A DNA stretch of 64,000 bases from Chinchilla lanigera (Eukaryota; Chordata; Mammalia; Rodentia; Chinchillidae): positions 2,924,148-2,988,147 of the forward strand of contig NW_004955518.1 of NCBI RefSeq assembly GCF_000276665.1, in the 5' to 3' direction. This document shows positions 8,470 to 18,853 of this stretch, piece after piece. The translations under genes were made by a program, and so were the position numbers. Under the pieces are notes generated by a model. The model worked only from the letters and a program-made list of their open reading frames with translations. It was not told the origin of the DNA and searched no databases. The first letter of the stretch is position 1; every line of letters starts with the position of its first letter.

Positions 8470-9530
8470 ACATCCTCACCAGTGACTCCTGTCACTGAGG
8501 TATGACGGCTGGAAGGAAGGCCAGGATTGAAAAGAAGGACTGAGAGACTTGCACCTGTGTCTAGTAACAGGCTGTTTTCTTGTTCCTCTATAGTCCTCAT
8601 TACCCAGGACTCCTCCATGGAGATGACAGTCTGGCCAGAGGGAGAAGGCAGAGTATGCCCTGGGCCCTCTCATTTCAGTTGGACTAACTGATAGGATGGG
8701 TCTGAGCTCTGGGGCCTCCGCTTCAGAGGGCAGACTGATCTCCAGTGGTCACCTTTGCATTCAGGGCATGGCCCAGAGGGCCTCTTAGGGCAGTTCCTCT
8801 TGAGGTGGCCTGGCTTTTAACAGTGGTAGCAGATGAATGCAGTCATTGAGTTCTTGTTGGGGCCCCAGGAATCAGACTTGGGGTCTGTTTCTCTTAGTGC
8901 TGCAGGAAAAGCAGCTGCGTTTTCTCAGTCTGTTTGTTTTCTCTCCTGGGCCTCCTCCTTGTCATGGCTATAGACTACTGAGGAGGCAGTTCTTACTAAC
9001 ATCTCAAGTGAGCCATCTGGGGCGAAAGCCATTCTTTGTAGCTTTTTCTCTCCAGCCTCCCATTGCACTGGGACCCCACAAACAGTTAGTGTCCTCTCCC
9101 CAACCATCAGCACAGGCTGCAGGAATCTTGCTGCAGACTTCTCTGGAGCTCCATGCACTCCCCGGCAACAGCCTGTACTGTCAAGGGAAGAATGGCTTCC
9201 AGGGGGTCTCCCCAGGTATTGCGCAAGGTCCTCCTGGTTTACAGCTTCAGAAGGGCTCTCATGATCCCAGTCCACAGGACCTTTGACTCTTTGGGCTTAG
9301 TCTGTATTCTCATGTTCTCCGAGTCCTTGTTCGGCAGCTGCTCTTCCACTGACTCTGGACCTTTCTGGTTCTCAAGGGCAGGAGCAAGAGTGACCCATTG
9401 TGTGGGATGTATTACCAGGGGTTTCTCAGTTGGAATGATTCACACATGTCTGTGGGTGGGCCTCCACAGCCAGTGCATGGTGGGCCAATTGTGTCATTGT
9501 TTCTCTGTGCCGTAGTAGTTCTGTTGATCG
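8470..9530 (-). mobile_element. Decayed class I endogenous retrovirus fragment, gag-pro
   Basis: Read on the - strand, a gag capsid-like stretch (about 9300-8900) is followed by a nucleocapsid with two CCHC-type zinc knuckles (about 8831-8750; the second has one residue fewer than the standard spacing). A protease follows, with the catalytic L-D-T-G-A motif (D-T-G codons at 8561-8553). The nucleocapsid and protease share one frame separated by a TGA at 8672-8670, the gammaretrovirus-type gag-pro layout. Stops, including one inside the first zinc knuckle, and frameshifts break it, and it ends right after the protease; no reverse transcriptase, envelope or LTR is seen. Not functional. The class I assignment is inference from the layout. 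Confidence 0.8.
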
Positions 9531-9846
9531 GTGGCGGCTGGCCTGAGGGCTGGTGCACGCTAGTGTGTGCTGCTGCGCGGCTTCCCAGGCACCGAAGCCC
9601 CTATTCCCAGGCGCCTGCGAGGGTGGGAGCCGGCCTGAGGGCCAACGCTCCCCACCATGTGGCTTCCAAGCGCTGGGGCCCCTACTCCCGTGCGCCTGCG
9701 AGATTGAGGGCCAGCCCGAGGGCCGGCGCTCCCCGCTGTGCGGCTTCCTGGGTGCCGGGGCCCCTATTCCTGGGCACCTGCAAGGCAGGGTGCCGACCCA
9801 AAGACTGGCACTCCCCGCCGTGCGGCTTCCCGGGCACCAGGCCCCA
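9531..9846. repeat. CpG-rich minisatellite, 81-82-bp units
   Basis: Units begin with 'ggcttcc' at 9579, 9661, 9742 and 9824 (periods 82, 81, 82), with a partial unit upstream from 9531. Each carries 'ggccc/agcccctattccc', 'cgcctgcgag' and 'cgctccccgc'. It adjoins the 5' (gag-leader) side of the retroviral fragment. Long frames on + across it (to 181 codons) are low-complexity P/R/A/G sequence with no recognisable domain. It is a GC island in AT-rich intron. Confidence 0.9.
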
Positions 9847-9906
9847 TTTCATGAATAATTTTTATGTACAGTTCAGTGGTGTAAGTTGTGATCTTTGGAG
9901 TATTTC

Positions 9907-10042
9907 TTGTTTTTTCTTTTTGAGACAGGGTCTTTCTATGTAATCCAGGCTGGGCTTGAACTCAGTATGTAGCCCATGCTGGCCTTGAACTTGAGGTGAT
10001 CCCTCTTCTTCAGTCTTCAGAGTACAGTACCACACCCAGCAC
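9907..10042 (-). repeat. B1 SINE (antisense)
   Basis: 'tttttgagacagggtctttc', 'ccaggctgggcttgaac' and 'cccatgctggccttgaac'; both internal repeats are present. Confidence 0.9.
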
Positions 10043-11549
10043 CGTTTCTTACTTTTTGAGATTAGCAGATTTTTTAGACTCTTCCTGTATATTTCTACAT
10101 GAGCACTGAATCAGCTGTTTCTCCAAGGAGCTCTGTTTCCTTTTAGAGGAGAATAATATTCAGTAACTAAGATCTGAATACCCCAGTCCTGGCTGCTCCC
10201 AGGATTGGGAGCAGAGTTAGGGAGTATATCTACATGTGTACAAACACAAGCATACATACATACCTTTACATCTGTGTATCTGTATGTTTTGAAAATCGCA
10301 AAGTCAAACCACTATCTAGTTGTTACTCAATATCATAGAATATGTTCCAATTTTTTTTGCCTTTTCATATTTGTACTTTTTTTCTGGAAGTAAAAAACGC
10401 AGTCGTTTGTCCTTAATACATTATTTGTTTAAGCCTCTGCTCTTATTTGCTCACCTGTGTGTGAGTGCCCTCAAAACCCTGCGTGGGCTACAGCTACCCA
10501 CACTGGGCTCCCACCTCTGCTGCCCTCTGTGGGGGTACCTTCCTCACTCAATCAGGCTACCCATCCATCCCCTCCATCGGATGCCTGCTTTTCCTGCCTC
10601 AGGTTGTCTCTTTGTGTGGATGTCCTCACTTGCTAAACTCTTGCTGAGCCACACCTTTTTGGAGGTATCCCTCCTTTTCTGACTTGGCTTGTACACCGTA
10701 CCCTCGGCTGTCCCCTCAGCCCCAGGAACATCCTCTATACCCTAGTTGAACTGTGACTGTCCTACTCAACTCACTCTACAGAGTGCTACCTTGCTTGGTC
10801 TTGCTTTGTGGTTTTTGAGGTGAATTATTCATGAAATTGAGGTATGAATAAACAAAACAATAGCAATCCTCAAGCATAGTTGAAAACTTGATATTGTTTG
10901 GCTGATTTTCTTAACTGGGTGGGATAGGATGGCCCTTTATTAGCTATCAGTGATAGGAAAAACTTATGGCTCTATTGGTGTCAGATACAAGAAATATTTA
11001 GAAGTAAGAAAAAAAGACATGATTAATAAATTTTTCTTAGAAGCAAAAGCAATGATACAGAAGTCTAAAGAAGTAGCTATGGGGTGTTGAGGAATGGACT
11101 CAGTAATAAAGGAGAAAACATAGCATTATGAGGAACTCAGTGAAGGATAGGCTAGATGTTTGCCTCATTAATTTCTGAAGATATTGCTGTGTGACACAGT
11201 AGTTGATGTCATTTTGGCCATAGATCATCATGTAAGAGTATATTATAGTTGTAGAACAACAAAAGGCTGCATGTACTTCATACCTTTAAAATAAGTTTTT
11301 TTTTTAAATTAAAATAAGTTTTAAGTCTTCAGGGCTTAACTTTTTTTTTTCTAGAAAATCTAGTCATCTCAGAGCTCAGCAGTATTTTACAATTCCAGCT
11401 AAGATGCTGTTGTAATTATGCATGTCAAAATGAAGTTACCCTCCCCTCCTATGTTCCATAATTGAGTCTGAGTGATTTTCTAGTTACCTAGTTTTCTAGG
11501 TATCCAGACTGGAAATGTCAGTGTGGTCTTTAATTCATTTTTTTCGTTT
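10043..11549. other. GTF2F2 intron 2; possible L2-like stretch, otherwise unassigned
   Basis: 10420-10760 is C/T-rich ('ccatcggatgcctgcttttc', 'ctctttgtgtggatgtcctc') and may be an old L2-class LINE or similar; the two frames there (120 and 60 codons) look like chance. The rest is AT-rich with no feature I can support. Confidence 0.35.
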
Positions 11550-12146
11550 GCTGCCCACCTTGAGTCATACCTTCTGTCACTTCTGACAACTTAATGACCT
11601 GTGATGCACCTCCTCTTTACATTCCACAGCTAGTTCAAGCCTTCATTTCCTTTTTATGTGGATTTTTGTGTTTACCTTCATTCAGTTCAGTAAATATTGA
11701 GACTCTGTGTGACTTCGGCTTCACTTCATCCACAGCACCTCTGACCAGAAGGCAACTGTATTAAATGCCTCTAGGAGCTAAGTTCAGGAGTGATAGGGAG
11801 GGGATTATGGTGTATCCGTGCCTGCCCCTGACACATGTCAAGCTGAATCGGAGGCCAGTTGTTGCCACATTCTCCACTCTTGTAAGCGAAGTTGGAAATT
11901 CATATTTTTATGTGACATTTAAAAATGTTCTCATGTCTTTTGTATATACTTTCCCAACAAAGAAGAGATTGACATTGTATTTTAACATGCAGTGAAAGAG
12001 TAGAACAGCCTATAGTAGACAGAGTCCAGACTCCAGACAACTTAGTATGGCCTAAAAGACCCCTTGACCTCAGGCTGCCATTCTGATGTCAGAAGGAATG
12101 TGCTAGATCTGTTCTCATTTCAGATATTTACTTGGGCTAGTTCCTT

Positions 12147-12298
12147 TTTTTGTCTTTTTTTTTGAGACAGGATCTCGCTATGCAGTTCAGGCTGGCCTTG
12201 AGCTCACTTTGTATCCCAAGCTGGCCTCTAACTCACAGCGATCCTCCTGCCTCAGCCTCCCAAGTGCGGGATTACAGGCATGTGCCACCACGCCCGAC
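12147..12298 (-). repeat. B1 SINE (antisense) with target duplication
   Basis: Full-length reverse B1. A perfect 14-bp duplication (tgggctagttcctt) lies at 12133-12146 and 12299-12312. Confidence 0.96.
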
Positions 12299-12852
12299 TG
12301 GGCTAGTTCCTTATCCTAGAATCCTCCTATTTTCTTGGCCTCATTCCTCACTGAACTGATCTTTTACTGGCTTTCTAGTTTACATTTCCCACAGTATGTT
12401 GTGCCTCCATCTTAAAATTTTATCAAGTTGACAAGATACAACTATCTTCTTTAATTTGCATAAGGGGTGTTTATAGTTTTTCGTGCATTGGACCTGTCTG
12501 TTTTTATGAGACTGAGGCCTCTTCGAGGACAAGGGCCTATGCCTCACACTGTTCCAGACTTAGCAGAAGGCCCAGTGGGTGAATAGTAGTTCCATAGTAA
12601 CTGAGCAGCTGAGTGAAGGCAGGTTGGCACTCAGCTGGGTGTTGTGGAAAAACAGCAGTTTTCTAGATGATCCTCATATCTTTGGCCACTTTGAATCCAT
12701 TCTTTATATATTTTGTGGTGCAGATTTGCTGGAGGGTCTTTGTACTTGTTATTTATTTGTTCAAACAGTATCTGTGGATTGCCATTGCCTAAAGAGTAAA
12801 TTTCATGCGTCATACCGTGATCTTCCATGGGTTAGCCTTTTATTTTGTTTTT

Positions 12853-12939
12853 TGCTTTTTTTTTTTGGTGCTGAAATTTGAACCGAGTGTGTTCCTCATG
12901 GTAAGCACATGTTCTGTCACTGTGCTAGACCCCCAGCCT
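12853..12939 (-). repeat. ID-like SINE relic (antisense)
   Basis: Poly-T, 'tggtgctgaaatttgaaccg' and 'tgctagacccccagcc'; diverged. Confidence 0.75.
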
Positions 12940-13108
12940 CACTATTCCTTGTTTTGCTTCTCTCCTAGCCAAATCTGATCACTCGTTTGTGAGTCTGAGT
13001 ACCTTTCCAGGCTCAGCTTAGAGCCACCTCTTTGCTGAGCCATCCTTTAAGGCCTAAAATGGAGGAAATAGTGTTCTCCTGTCTGGTCCTGGCTGTGTCT
13101 CTCTCTCT

Positions 13109-13195
13109 TTTTTTTTTTTGGGTGCCAGGGATTGAACTCAGGACCTTACACTTGGCAGACAGGCACTTGTGCCACTGAGCTATATCCCTGGCCCA
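13109..13195 (-). repeat. ID-like SINE (antisense)
   Basis: Poly-T, 'gtgccagggattgaactcag' and 'cactgagctatatccctggc'. A short duplication 'tgtctctct' flanks it. Confidence 0.9.
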
Positions 13196-13485
13196 GGCCA
13201 TGTCTCTCTTAAGTGAACATTAAAACTTGTGTCTTTTGCTAGCTGGAGCAGGGACCTTACATTCCGTATTTTGCATATAGTAGGTAAATACATGATTTTG
13301 AAAAAAAATCAAGGCTATTCATTTAGGATGTACATTAATTTCATAATTGTAAAGTTAATTTCAAAACAACTCAAATGCATAGGAGATAGTGTGATATCTA
13401 TACTAAGATTTCACTAGTTCCAGTGAAATTAAGGCTACTTAAAAACTGGTTTTGGCTAGTTTTTGTTTAAAAAATATATATATAT

Positions 13486-13639
13486 AGCCAGGTGTGGTGG
13501 CGCACGCCTGTAATCCCAGCACTCGGGGGGCTGAGGCAGGAGGATCACTGTGAGTTAGAGACCAGCCTGGGCTACAAAGTGAGCTCAAGGTGGGCCTGAA
13601 CTGCATAGTGAGACCCTGTCTCAAAAAGACCAAAAAAAA
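13486..13639 (+). repeat. B1 SINE running into the assembly gap
   Basis: Near-consensus body from 'agccaggtgtggtggcgcac' to 'gagaccctgtctcaaaaaga', then a poly-A tail that enters the N run. Confidence 0.95.
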
Positions 13640-13739
13640 NNNNNNNNNNNNNNNNNNNNNNNNNNNNNNNNNNNNNNNNNNNNNNNNNNNNNNNNNNNNN
13701 NNNNNNNNNNNNNNNNNNNNNNNNNNNNNNNNNNNNNNN
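13640..13739. other. Assembly gap (100 N)
   Basis: Exactly 100 undetermined bases, a conventional placeholder length, so the real size is unknown. Apparent frames crossing it are artefacts. Confidence 1.
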
Positions 13740-13788
<49 letters not shown>

Positions 13789-13801
13789 CACACATATATA
13801 T
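13740..13801 (+). repeat. (TA)n microsatellite
   Basis: About 30 TA units with a short CA interruption, starting at the gap edge. It and the B1 A-tail probably caused the gap. Confidence 0.95.
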
Positions 13802-14131
13802 GGCATTATTTTTCTAGTGGAGGAAATTATTAAATTTAATAATTTTTGATCATTTAAGCTTGCATTAGTTAAATAAAACCTCTTCAAGTAGACTAAACAG
13901 TACTGTTTAACCATTGTATTAAATCTACATTTGCCTGCTGTTGAAGGCTAAAAATGCTCAGAGAAAGATTAGAATTGTAATAAAACATTATTTGGTCAAA
14001 ATATATTTAGGACAGTAGTCTCTATAAGTGTAATATTTTATGTAAAATGAAATAATGTCATTTATTTTAGCTCTCAACTCACACTTTAAAGCAATGTGAA
14101 ATCTAAATTTAAATATTTTCTTTCTTCTCAG
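13802..14131. other. End of GTF2F2 intron 2
   Basis: AT-rich sequence leading to the exon 3 acceptor; no repeat recognised. Confidence 0.6.
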
Positions 14132-14150
14132 GAATCAAGGAAGGACTGAG
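14132..14150 (+). CDS. GTF2F2: GTF2F2 coding exon 3, a 19-nt microexon
   Basis: This 19-base exon completes the Lys codon split after exon 2 and then encodes N-Q-G-R-T-E, so the joined protein reads ...RIAK-NQGRTE-VSFT... as in mammalian RAP30. It is flanked by a good polypyrimidine tract and acceptor (tttcttctcag) and a near-consensus donor (GAG|gtaaga). It enters in phase 2 and leaves in phase 0. Its length is not a multiple of three, so skipping it would shift the frame of all downstream GTF2F2 coding sequence. It lies 13.3 kb after exon 2 and 900 bp before exon 4. It is too short to be found by open-reading-frame scanning; I placed it by the reading-frame constraint and by knowledge of the protein. 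Confidence 0.95.
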
Positions 14151-15050
14151 GTAAGATTATTTATATGTCAATTTTATTTAAAATGTGAGATTGTTTTACT
14201 TTTCATTACTAATAGTTAAAAAAGGAGATTATTTGCATTCTGGACAAACTCCACATCAGATGAATGGCTAATGGCCAGGAACACATAAAGGTATAAACAC
14301 TACCCTTGTATGATTAGATTAGATCAGTGCTGTAAAACTGAGTGTGACTTCAGTAATATTTTAGCATGACTTCAGTGTAATGCAAAAGCATTTATTTGAT
14401 TTGAATTTTTTGAGGACTTTAAATTTCAACCTAAAAAGAAAAAAAAAAAAAAATTCAACCTAGTGAGCCTGGTTTATAATGTACAGTACCTATCACATAA
14501 TAGAGTAGTATTTAATCAATGGTTATATATGATGATCTTTCTACATGGTTGGGAAATTAGTAATTTTATCTTTATAAATTTCTTTAATGTAAAATGTAAT
14601 GTTCTTTTGGGGAGAGCTGTATATATAATAAGCCATTTTTAATAAATGGCCTTTAATAAATAGTATTTTTTTATTCTGTCTTATTATTGAGTTATCCTTG
14701 TATTTACTTGTATTTGTTAGAATACTCAAAAATAAAACTTTACCATGTGCTCATACAGTAGTCATTAAGTACAAAAAAGGAGTATGTCCTCTGTTTATGA
14801 AAGTAAGCCTTTCAGAGTAAGTATCACTTTTACCCCTCACAAATATAATCAGTTTTTTTATGTTCTTAAAATATTCACTCATTTAGCAAACACAAGTATT
14901 AAGGAATTTTTATGAGGTTTAAAAAATGCTTAGTAAAATGACTAGTAAAAGATTGGCATTTAAAAAGTTATTTGATTTATAATCAAAATTCATGTACAGG
15001 TATTTTAAATTTAAATGTCTTTTGTAATAAGCTCTGGTTAATGTGTCTAG
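14151..15050. other. GTF2F2 intron 3 (900 bp)
   Basis: Short AT-rich intron between exons 3 and 4, with a 15-A run near 14440. No SINE is seen, unlike the flanking introns. Confidence 0.9.
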
Positions 15051-15195
15051 GTGTCATTTACTTTGAATGAGGATCTTGCAAATATTCATGATATTGGTGG
15101 AAAGCCAGCTTCAGTCAGCGCTCCTAGAGAACATCCGTTTGTCTTGCAAAGTGTTGGAGGACAGACCTTAACAGTATTTACTGAGAGCTCATCAG
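15051..15195 (+). CDS. GTF2F2: GTF2F2 coding exon 4 (TFIIF subunit RAP30)
   Basis: This 145-nt exon encodes 48 codons, from VSFTLNEDLANIHDIGGKP to TVFTESSS, plus the first G of an Asp codon. It continues the N-terminal RAP74-dimerisation domain of RAP30 (about residues 54-101). The acceptor is gtgtctag and the donor is G|gtaagt. It enters in phase 0 and leaves in phase 1. The next exon should begin with the remainder of Asp followed by K-L-S-L. I found no such segment between here and 64000, so intron 4 is longer than 48.8 kb and the polymerase-binding and C-terminal winged-helix parts lie beyond the window. No stop or frameshift is present. The KCTD4 gene lies on the other strand inside the following intron. 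Confidence 0.97.
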
Positions 15196-15585
15196 GTAAG
15201 TGAGAAGGGAATTGTCTAATGGAATTCATTACCAAGGGTGTTCCATGTATTATTCTGTCTGTAGTATCATGCCCTGTCTCTGGTTTATAGCCTGTTGTGA
15301 TTGATGAAATTTTGGCATTGCTTGAGAAGGGTTTAATTTTCATTTGGGGAGTGAACATATAGAAGAACGCAGATGGAAGAATGTGGTGCATCAAGCTGCC
15401 TTCTAAGATGTTGAAACAATTTGAGTTTTGCCAGAATAAGGTCATTCCTGCTTGTTTTGTTAAATTGATATTCAGCAAGTATAAATTGTAAAAATACTGC
15501 TTAATATTGGGGGTATTTTAGTCAGAATTTTGTGCTTCACTTGTTTGATACCAAGAAGGCCTTTTTATTGCATGATGATTAACTT
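15196..15585. other. Start of GTF2F2 intron 4, nothing recognised
   Basis: The 130-codon frame on the - strand overlapping here also covers exon 4 and has no recognisable domain; it is a shadow frame. Confidence 0.6.
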
Positions 15586-15938
15586 TTAGCCAGGTGTGAT
15601 GTTGCCTACCTGTCATCCTATCTACTTGGGAGGCCAAGGCATTAGGATCACAAGTTTGAGGCCAGCCTGGGTAACTTAGTAAGACCCTGTCTCAAAATTT
15701 ACAAAATGAATAAAACGGGCTTGGGCGCTGGGCATGGTGGCGCACGTCTTTAATCCTAGTACTCGGGAGGCTGAGGCAAGTGGATTGTTGTGAGTTTGAG
15801 GCCAGCCTGGGCTACAAAGTGAGCTCAAGGCCAGCCTGAACTGCAAAAGGAGACCTTGTCTCAAAAGGACCCCCCCCCCCCGCAAAAAAAAGAGCTTGGA
15901 ATGTAGCTCAGTGGTCCCCCCTTCCACCACCACCACCA
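15586..15938 (+). repeat. B1-dID fusion SINE split by a B1
   Basis: The left B1 part (15586-15715) and the ID part ('gcttggaatgtagctcagtg', from 15894) are separated by a younger B1; 'gcttgg' is repeated at both junctions. It ends in a CCA-rich run. Confidence 0.8.
15728..15890 (+). repeat. B1 SINE inserted in the B1-dID
   Basis: 'cgctgggcatggtggcgcac' to 'gagaccttgtctcaaaagga', with a C10 run then A8 as tail. Confidence 0.92.
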
Positions 15939-16655
15939 AATTAAGTTTTAATTGGTATGGGCTTCCAAGAAATTTTGTGTAGTTTTAAAAATGTATGTGT
16001 GATAGCAAGAAGTGTCTCTAGCAGTGAGATATTCCAACAACTCATTAAATCAGGAGCAACTGATTCATTTTGTAAATTAAAGGGGAAATTTTCTCAGATG
16101 TTCAAGTATGATTATTTATTGGTTTTCTCCTTCACTGGATTGAGAATGTTAAAAACACCAGTTTACTTCAGTTTATGGAACTAATTTCTCAGATCTAATT
16201 TCAAATGTTACTTGGTTATATAAAAAAATCTTTGACTTTTGTTGTATTTTGAGCATTTCAAAGAACACTGTTATAAATTATAATATGTTAAGGACATCAT
16301 TATTTTAAAAAACGAATATCCTTGGTAAAATTTTTGTGGTATCTTGGATTCTAGAGAACTAGAATACTGTATAAACTGACCTTAATGTAGAATTTAACTT
16401 TCTGGTCATGTGTTCTAAGGTAAAGGATTGGTTTTTCTGCATCACTTTTGCTGTAGTAATATATAGTGTCATGTTATGGAAGGTGGAAAATGCTAAAGTA
16501 GCAATATCTTCAACATATACATTTTATGCTGGAGAGAATTCAGCATTGAACAACTGTTTTTTGTATGTTGCATTGTTCTGGGCATAATAGAGGTGCATCT
16601 AAGCAGTTTGAAATTTATCTTTCAGATCTAGAAAGGTAATGTGTTATCTTCAAGA
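15939..16655. other. Intron 4, nothing recognised
   Basis: AT-rich; the 75-codon frame at 15957 shows no domain. Confidence 0.5.
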
Positions 16656-16670
16656 TTAATCTTAGTTTTT

Positions 16671-16690
16671 TTAGCTAAATCCTCAGCCCC
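16671..16690 (-). repeat. 20-bp ID remnant with 15-bp target duplication
   Basis: Only 'ttagctaaatcctcagcccc' (the reversed first 18 bases of the ID SINE plus part of its A tail) lies between two perfect copies of ttaatcttagttttt (16656-16670 and 16691-16705). An insertion of the 5' end alone, with short poly-A. Confidence 0.85.
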
Positions 16691-17019
16691 TTAATCTTAG
16701 TTTTTATCTTTGAAACTTTTTATTGCTGTGTTCTTTTTGAACATTTTGTGTTCCCATTTCTGGTTATAGTGTACTCTTGACTGAATATGGTCTTTTAAGG
16801 ATTATTTTGGCAGAGTATGGAGAAGGATCAAGATTGTTATCCTTAGTCTGGAGTTGGACAGTTTGTTCTTGCTTTTGTACAACTGAAGAATTTTTTGCAG
16901 AACAGAAACTTTTAGATCGGAATGTTTCTACTTCTTAGCTTCTTTAATTATTTCTATGTTATGTCATTGCTCCTTGGCTGTCATTGTACTTTTCTGTTCT
17001 TTCATTTCCTCATTGATAG

Positions 17020-17240
17020 CTGGGCACTGTGGTGCACACCTGTCATCCCAGCTTCTTGGGAGACTGAGGCAGGAGGATTGAAAGTTTGAGGCCAGCTTCC
17101 ACAAATTAGCAAGGCACTATCTCTTTTTTTTTATTTTTTTGCAGTACCGGGGATCGAACTCACAACCTTGCACTTGCCAGGCAGGCACTTATGCCACTGT
17201 GTTATATCCCCAGCCGAGACACTATCTCAAAAAACAAAAC
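17020..17240 (+). repeat. B1 SINE split by an ID element
   Basis: 'gctgggcactgtggtgcaca' to 'ggcactatctc', resuming at 'cactatctcaaaaaacaaaa' after the ID. The 9-bp 'cactatctc' is the target duplication. Confidence 0.88.
17123..17216 (-). repeat. ID-like SINE (antisense) inside the B1
   Basis: Poly-T, 'agtaccggggatcgaactca', 'cttgccaggcaggcac' and 'tatatccccagcc'. Confidence 0.93.
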
Positions 17241-17242
17241 CT

Positions 17243-17372
17243 GGCCCAATTTCCTCATCTGTGAGATAAGAATAGAAATTATTTACATTTGTATAAAATA
17301 TGAATGTATTTAAAATACTGAGGACAATGCTTAGTATATGGTATATGATCAATAAATAGGAGCTGTTATTAC
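17243..17372 (+). repeat. MIR SINE (3' part)
   Basis: 'tttcctcatctgtgagataa' through 'tgatcaataaatagg' and a (ATT)-rich end match the MIR 3' half. Confidence 0.75.
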
Positions 17373-17385
17373 TATTATTGTTACC

Positions 17386-17537
17386 TTTTTTTTTTGTCTT
17401 TTTGAGACAGTGTCTCACTATGCAGTTCAGGCTGGCCTTGAACTCACTTTGTAGCCCAGGCTGGACTTGAACTTGCAGTGATCCTCCTACCTCAGCCTCC
17501 CAAGTGCTGGGATTATAGGCCTGTGCCACCACATCAG
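17386..17537 (-). repeat. B1 SINE (antisense)
   Basis: 'tttttgagacagtgtctcac' to 'gtgccaccacatcagct'; full-length. The 101-codon - frame across it is SINE-derived. Confidence 0.94.
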
Positions 17538-18656
17538 CTACCTCTTATTTTTACACACTTTCAAGTTTACTTCTTAAGGCATTTACATTCATTTTGCTTC
17601 AATGTGGGTGTATATTATTTATTAAAATTCAGTGAGTAGAGATTTTTATATTAAATTTTTCGTGATTGCCTGGATGACCAAGACAAAAGTTCTAGAGTTG
17701 TTCACAGTTTACCTCCTTCTCTGTCAAGTCTTATGTATTTACCATTTCTAGTTATTAAAGCAGCAATTCTATAAATGGGTTCCCTGGATCACTAGGATGT
17801 CATAATTAAATGGCAGGGGCTTTTAAAATGCCACATACATGTTGTATATATGCATGCTTTTAGAGTAAGTTGTTTACTTAACATTGAAATATGAACAGGC
17901 ATTATTTTGAACAGGTTTACTTTTTCCTTTAAGTTAGAGCTGTACCTGCTTATTATAAAATTACTTTTCTAATTTTTTTCTTTGTAATTCTGCAAAGGCT
18001 TAGAAAATGAAGAATTTTATAAGAAAAATTAAAACCTCATTTGAGTTCAGTATATTTAGAGTTTTAGTTTTAATAGCTTTATTTCTTCTGTTAATATAGT
18101 TTTAATACAGTTATAGAGATTTTTGAGAGACATTTTCTGAGCCCATTTTTCTAGTGGTTGAAGTCTGCATATTTGCAGCTGAGGAATGTGGAGATGGCAC
18201 TGGTGATATGCTTTATAATATTTTCCCTTTAAGCAAAACAGTCTGCATATCGTTAACATTTTATGAACCAAATTATTTTGTTTCTAATTGAGTATTCTTA
18301 TCTGAAAGAATATATTTTATTTTATGGCTATTGTGGGTCAGCTCTTCCATTTCTGTATTTCTCTGAAATCCAGAAGATCTGTTTCTCTTAAATATTTTCT
18401 GCGAATCTTTATTATCTATTGCATCTGACTCTAGAAATGCCTTGTGTGCCTCTCTTTTATGTCCCTCCCCAGCTTAAATGTTGAGATGAGCATTTTTATC
18501 TGCTATTTGTTGGTAACTGTATCATTCTAGTTTTTTCTGTGTTTGGCATTCCAATTTTTACTCAAACTTAGATTTTCCTCTTTATAACTACCAATTTTTG
18601 ATAAAAGTATTTATCTGTTCATCATCATTTTTGTACCAGATCCTGTACTGGAATAG
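17538..18656. other. Intron 4, nothing recognised
   Basis: About 1.1 kb of AT-rich unique-looking intron. Confidence 0.5.
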
Positions 18657-18664
18657 GACTAGAA

Positions 18665-18853
18665 CAATGATGGTGAACCCTTCGGAGACCGAGTTCCAGA
18701 CTGCAACCCAAACCCACTTATTTGTTGCACAGTGCCAACCCTGCAATTAAACCTGAATGTTGGGATTTTAGTTTAGAAAAATACCAACTCCACAGTTAGT
18801 ATCTTTTGTCCTAAAAACATAGTAACACACGTGTCATCGCTTTGCCACCACTG
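18665..18853. mobile_element. hAT-type MITE with inverted ends and 8-bp target duplication
   Basis: The left end caatgatggtgaacc and the reverse of the right end (cagtggtggcaaagc) match at 10 of 15 positions. The flanks gactagaa (18657-18664) and tgctagaa (18854-18861) match at 6 of 8 and have the hAT duplication length. At 189 bp it cannot encode a transposase. The interior ('actgcaacccaaacccactt', 'gcaattaaacctgaatg') recalls the rodent URR1 hAT-Charlie family; that name is from memory. Confidence 0.75.

Larger units (their letters stand above)
11550..13290 (+). mobile_element. Old L2-like LINE pieces, interrupted by SINEs
   Basis: 'agactccagacaacttagta', 'gattgccattgcctaaagag', 'caggctcagcttagagccac' and 'gcatatagtaggtaaataca' appear in L2 3' order. 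B1 (12147) and two ID elements (12853, 13109) interrupt it. Confidence 0.45.

Noticed and set aside
8925..9275. 116-codon - frame as a host gene
   Set aside because: It overlaps decayed retroviral gag in a different frame; no independent protein identity.
9398..9943. 181-codon + frame and nested 101-codon frame
   Set aside because: They cover the CpG-rich 81-bp minisatellite and the edge of a B1; the long frame follows from the GC-rich tandem repeat and runs against the retroviral strand.
13439..13914. Frames crossing the N run
   Set aside because: Artefacts of the 100-N gap and (TA)n repeat.
15086..15478. 130-codon - frame
   Set aside because: Antisense shadow of GTF2F2 exon 4 and following intron; no domain.
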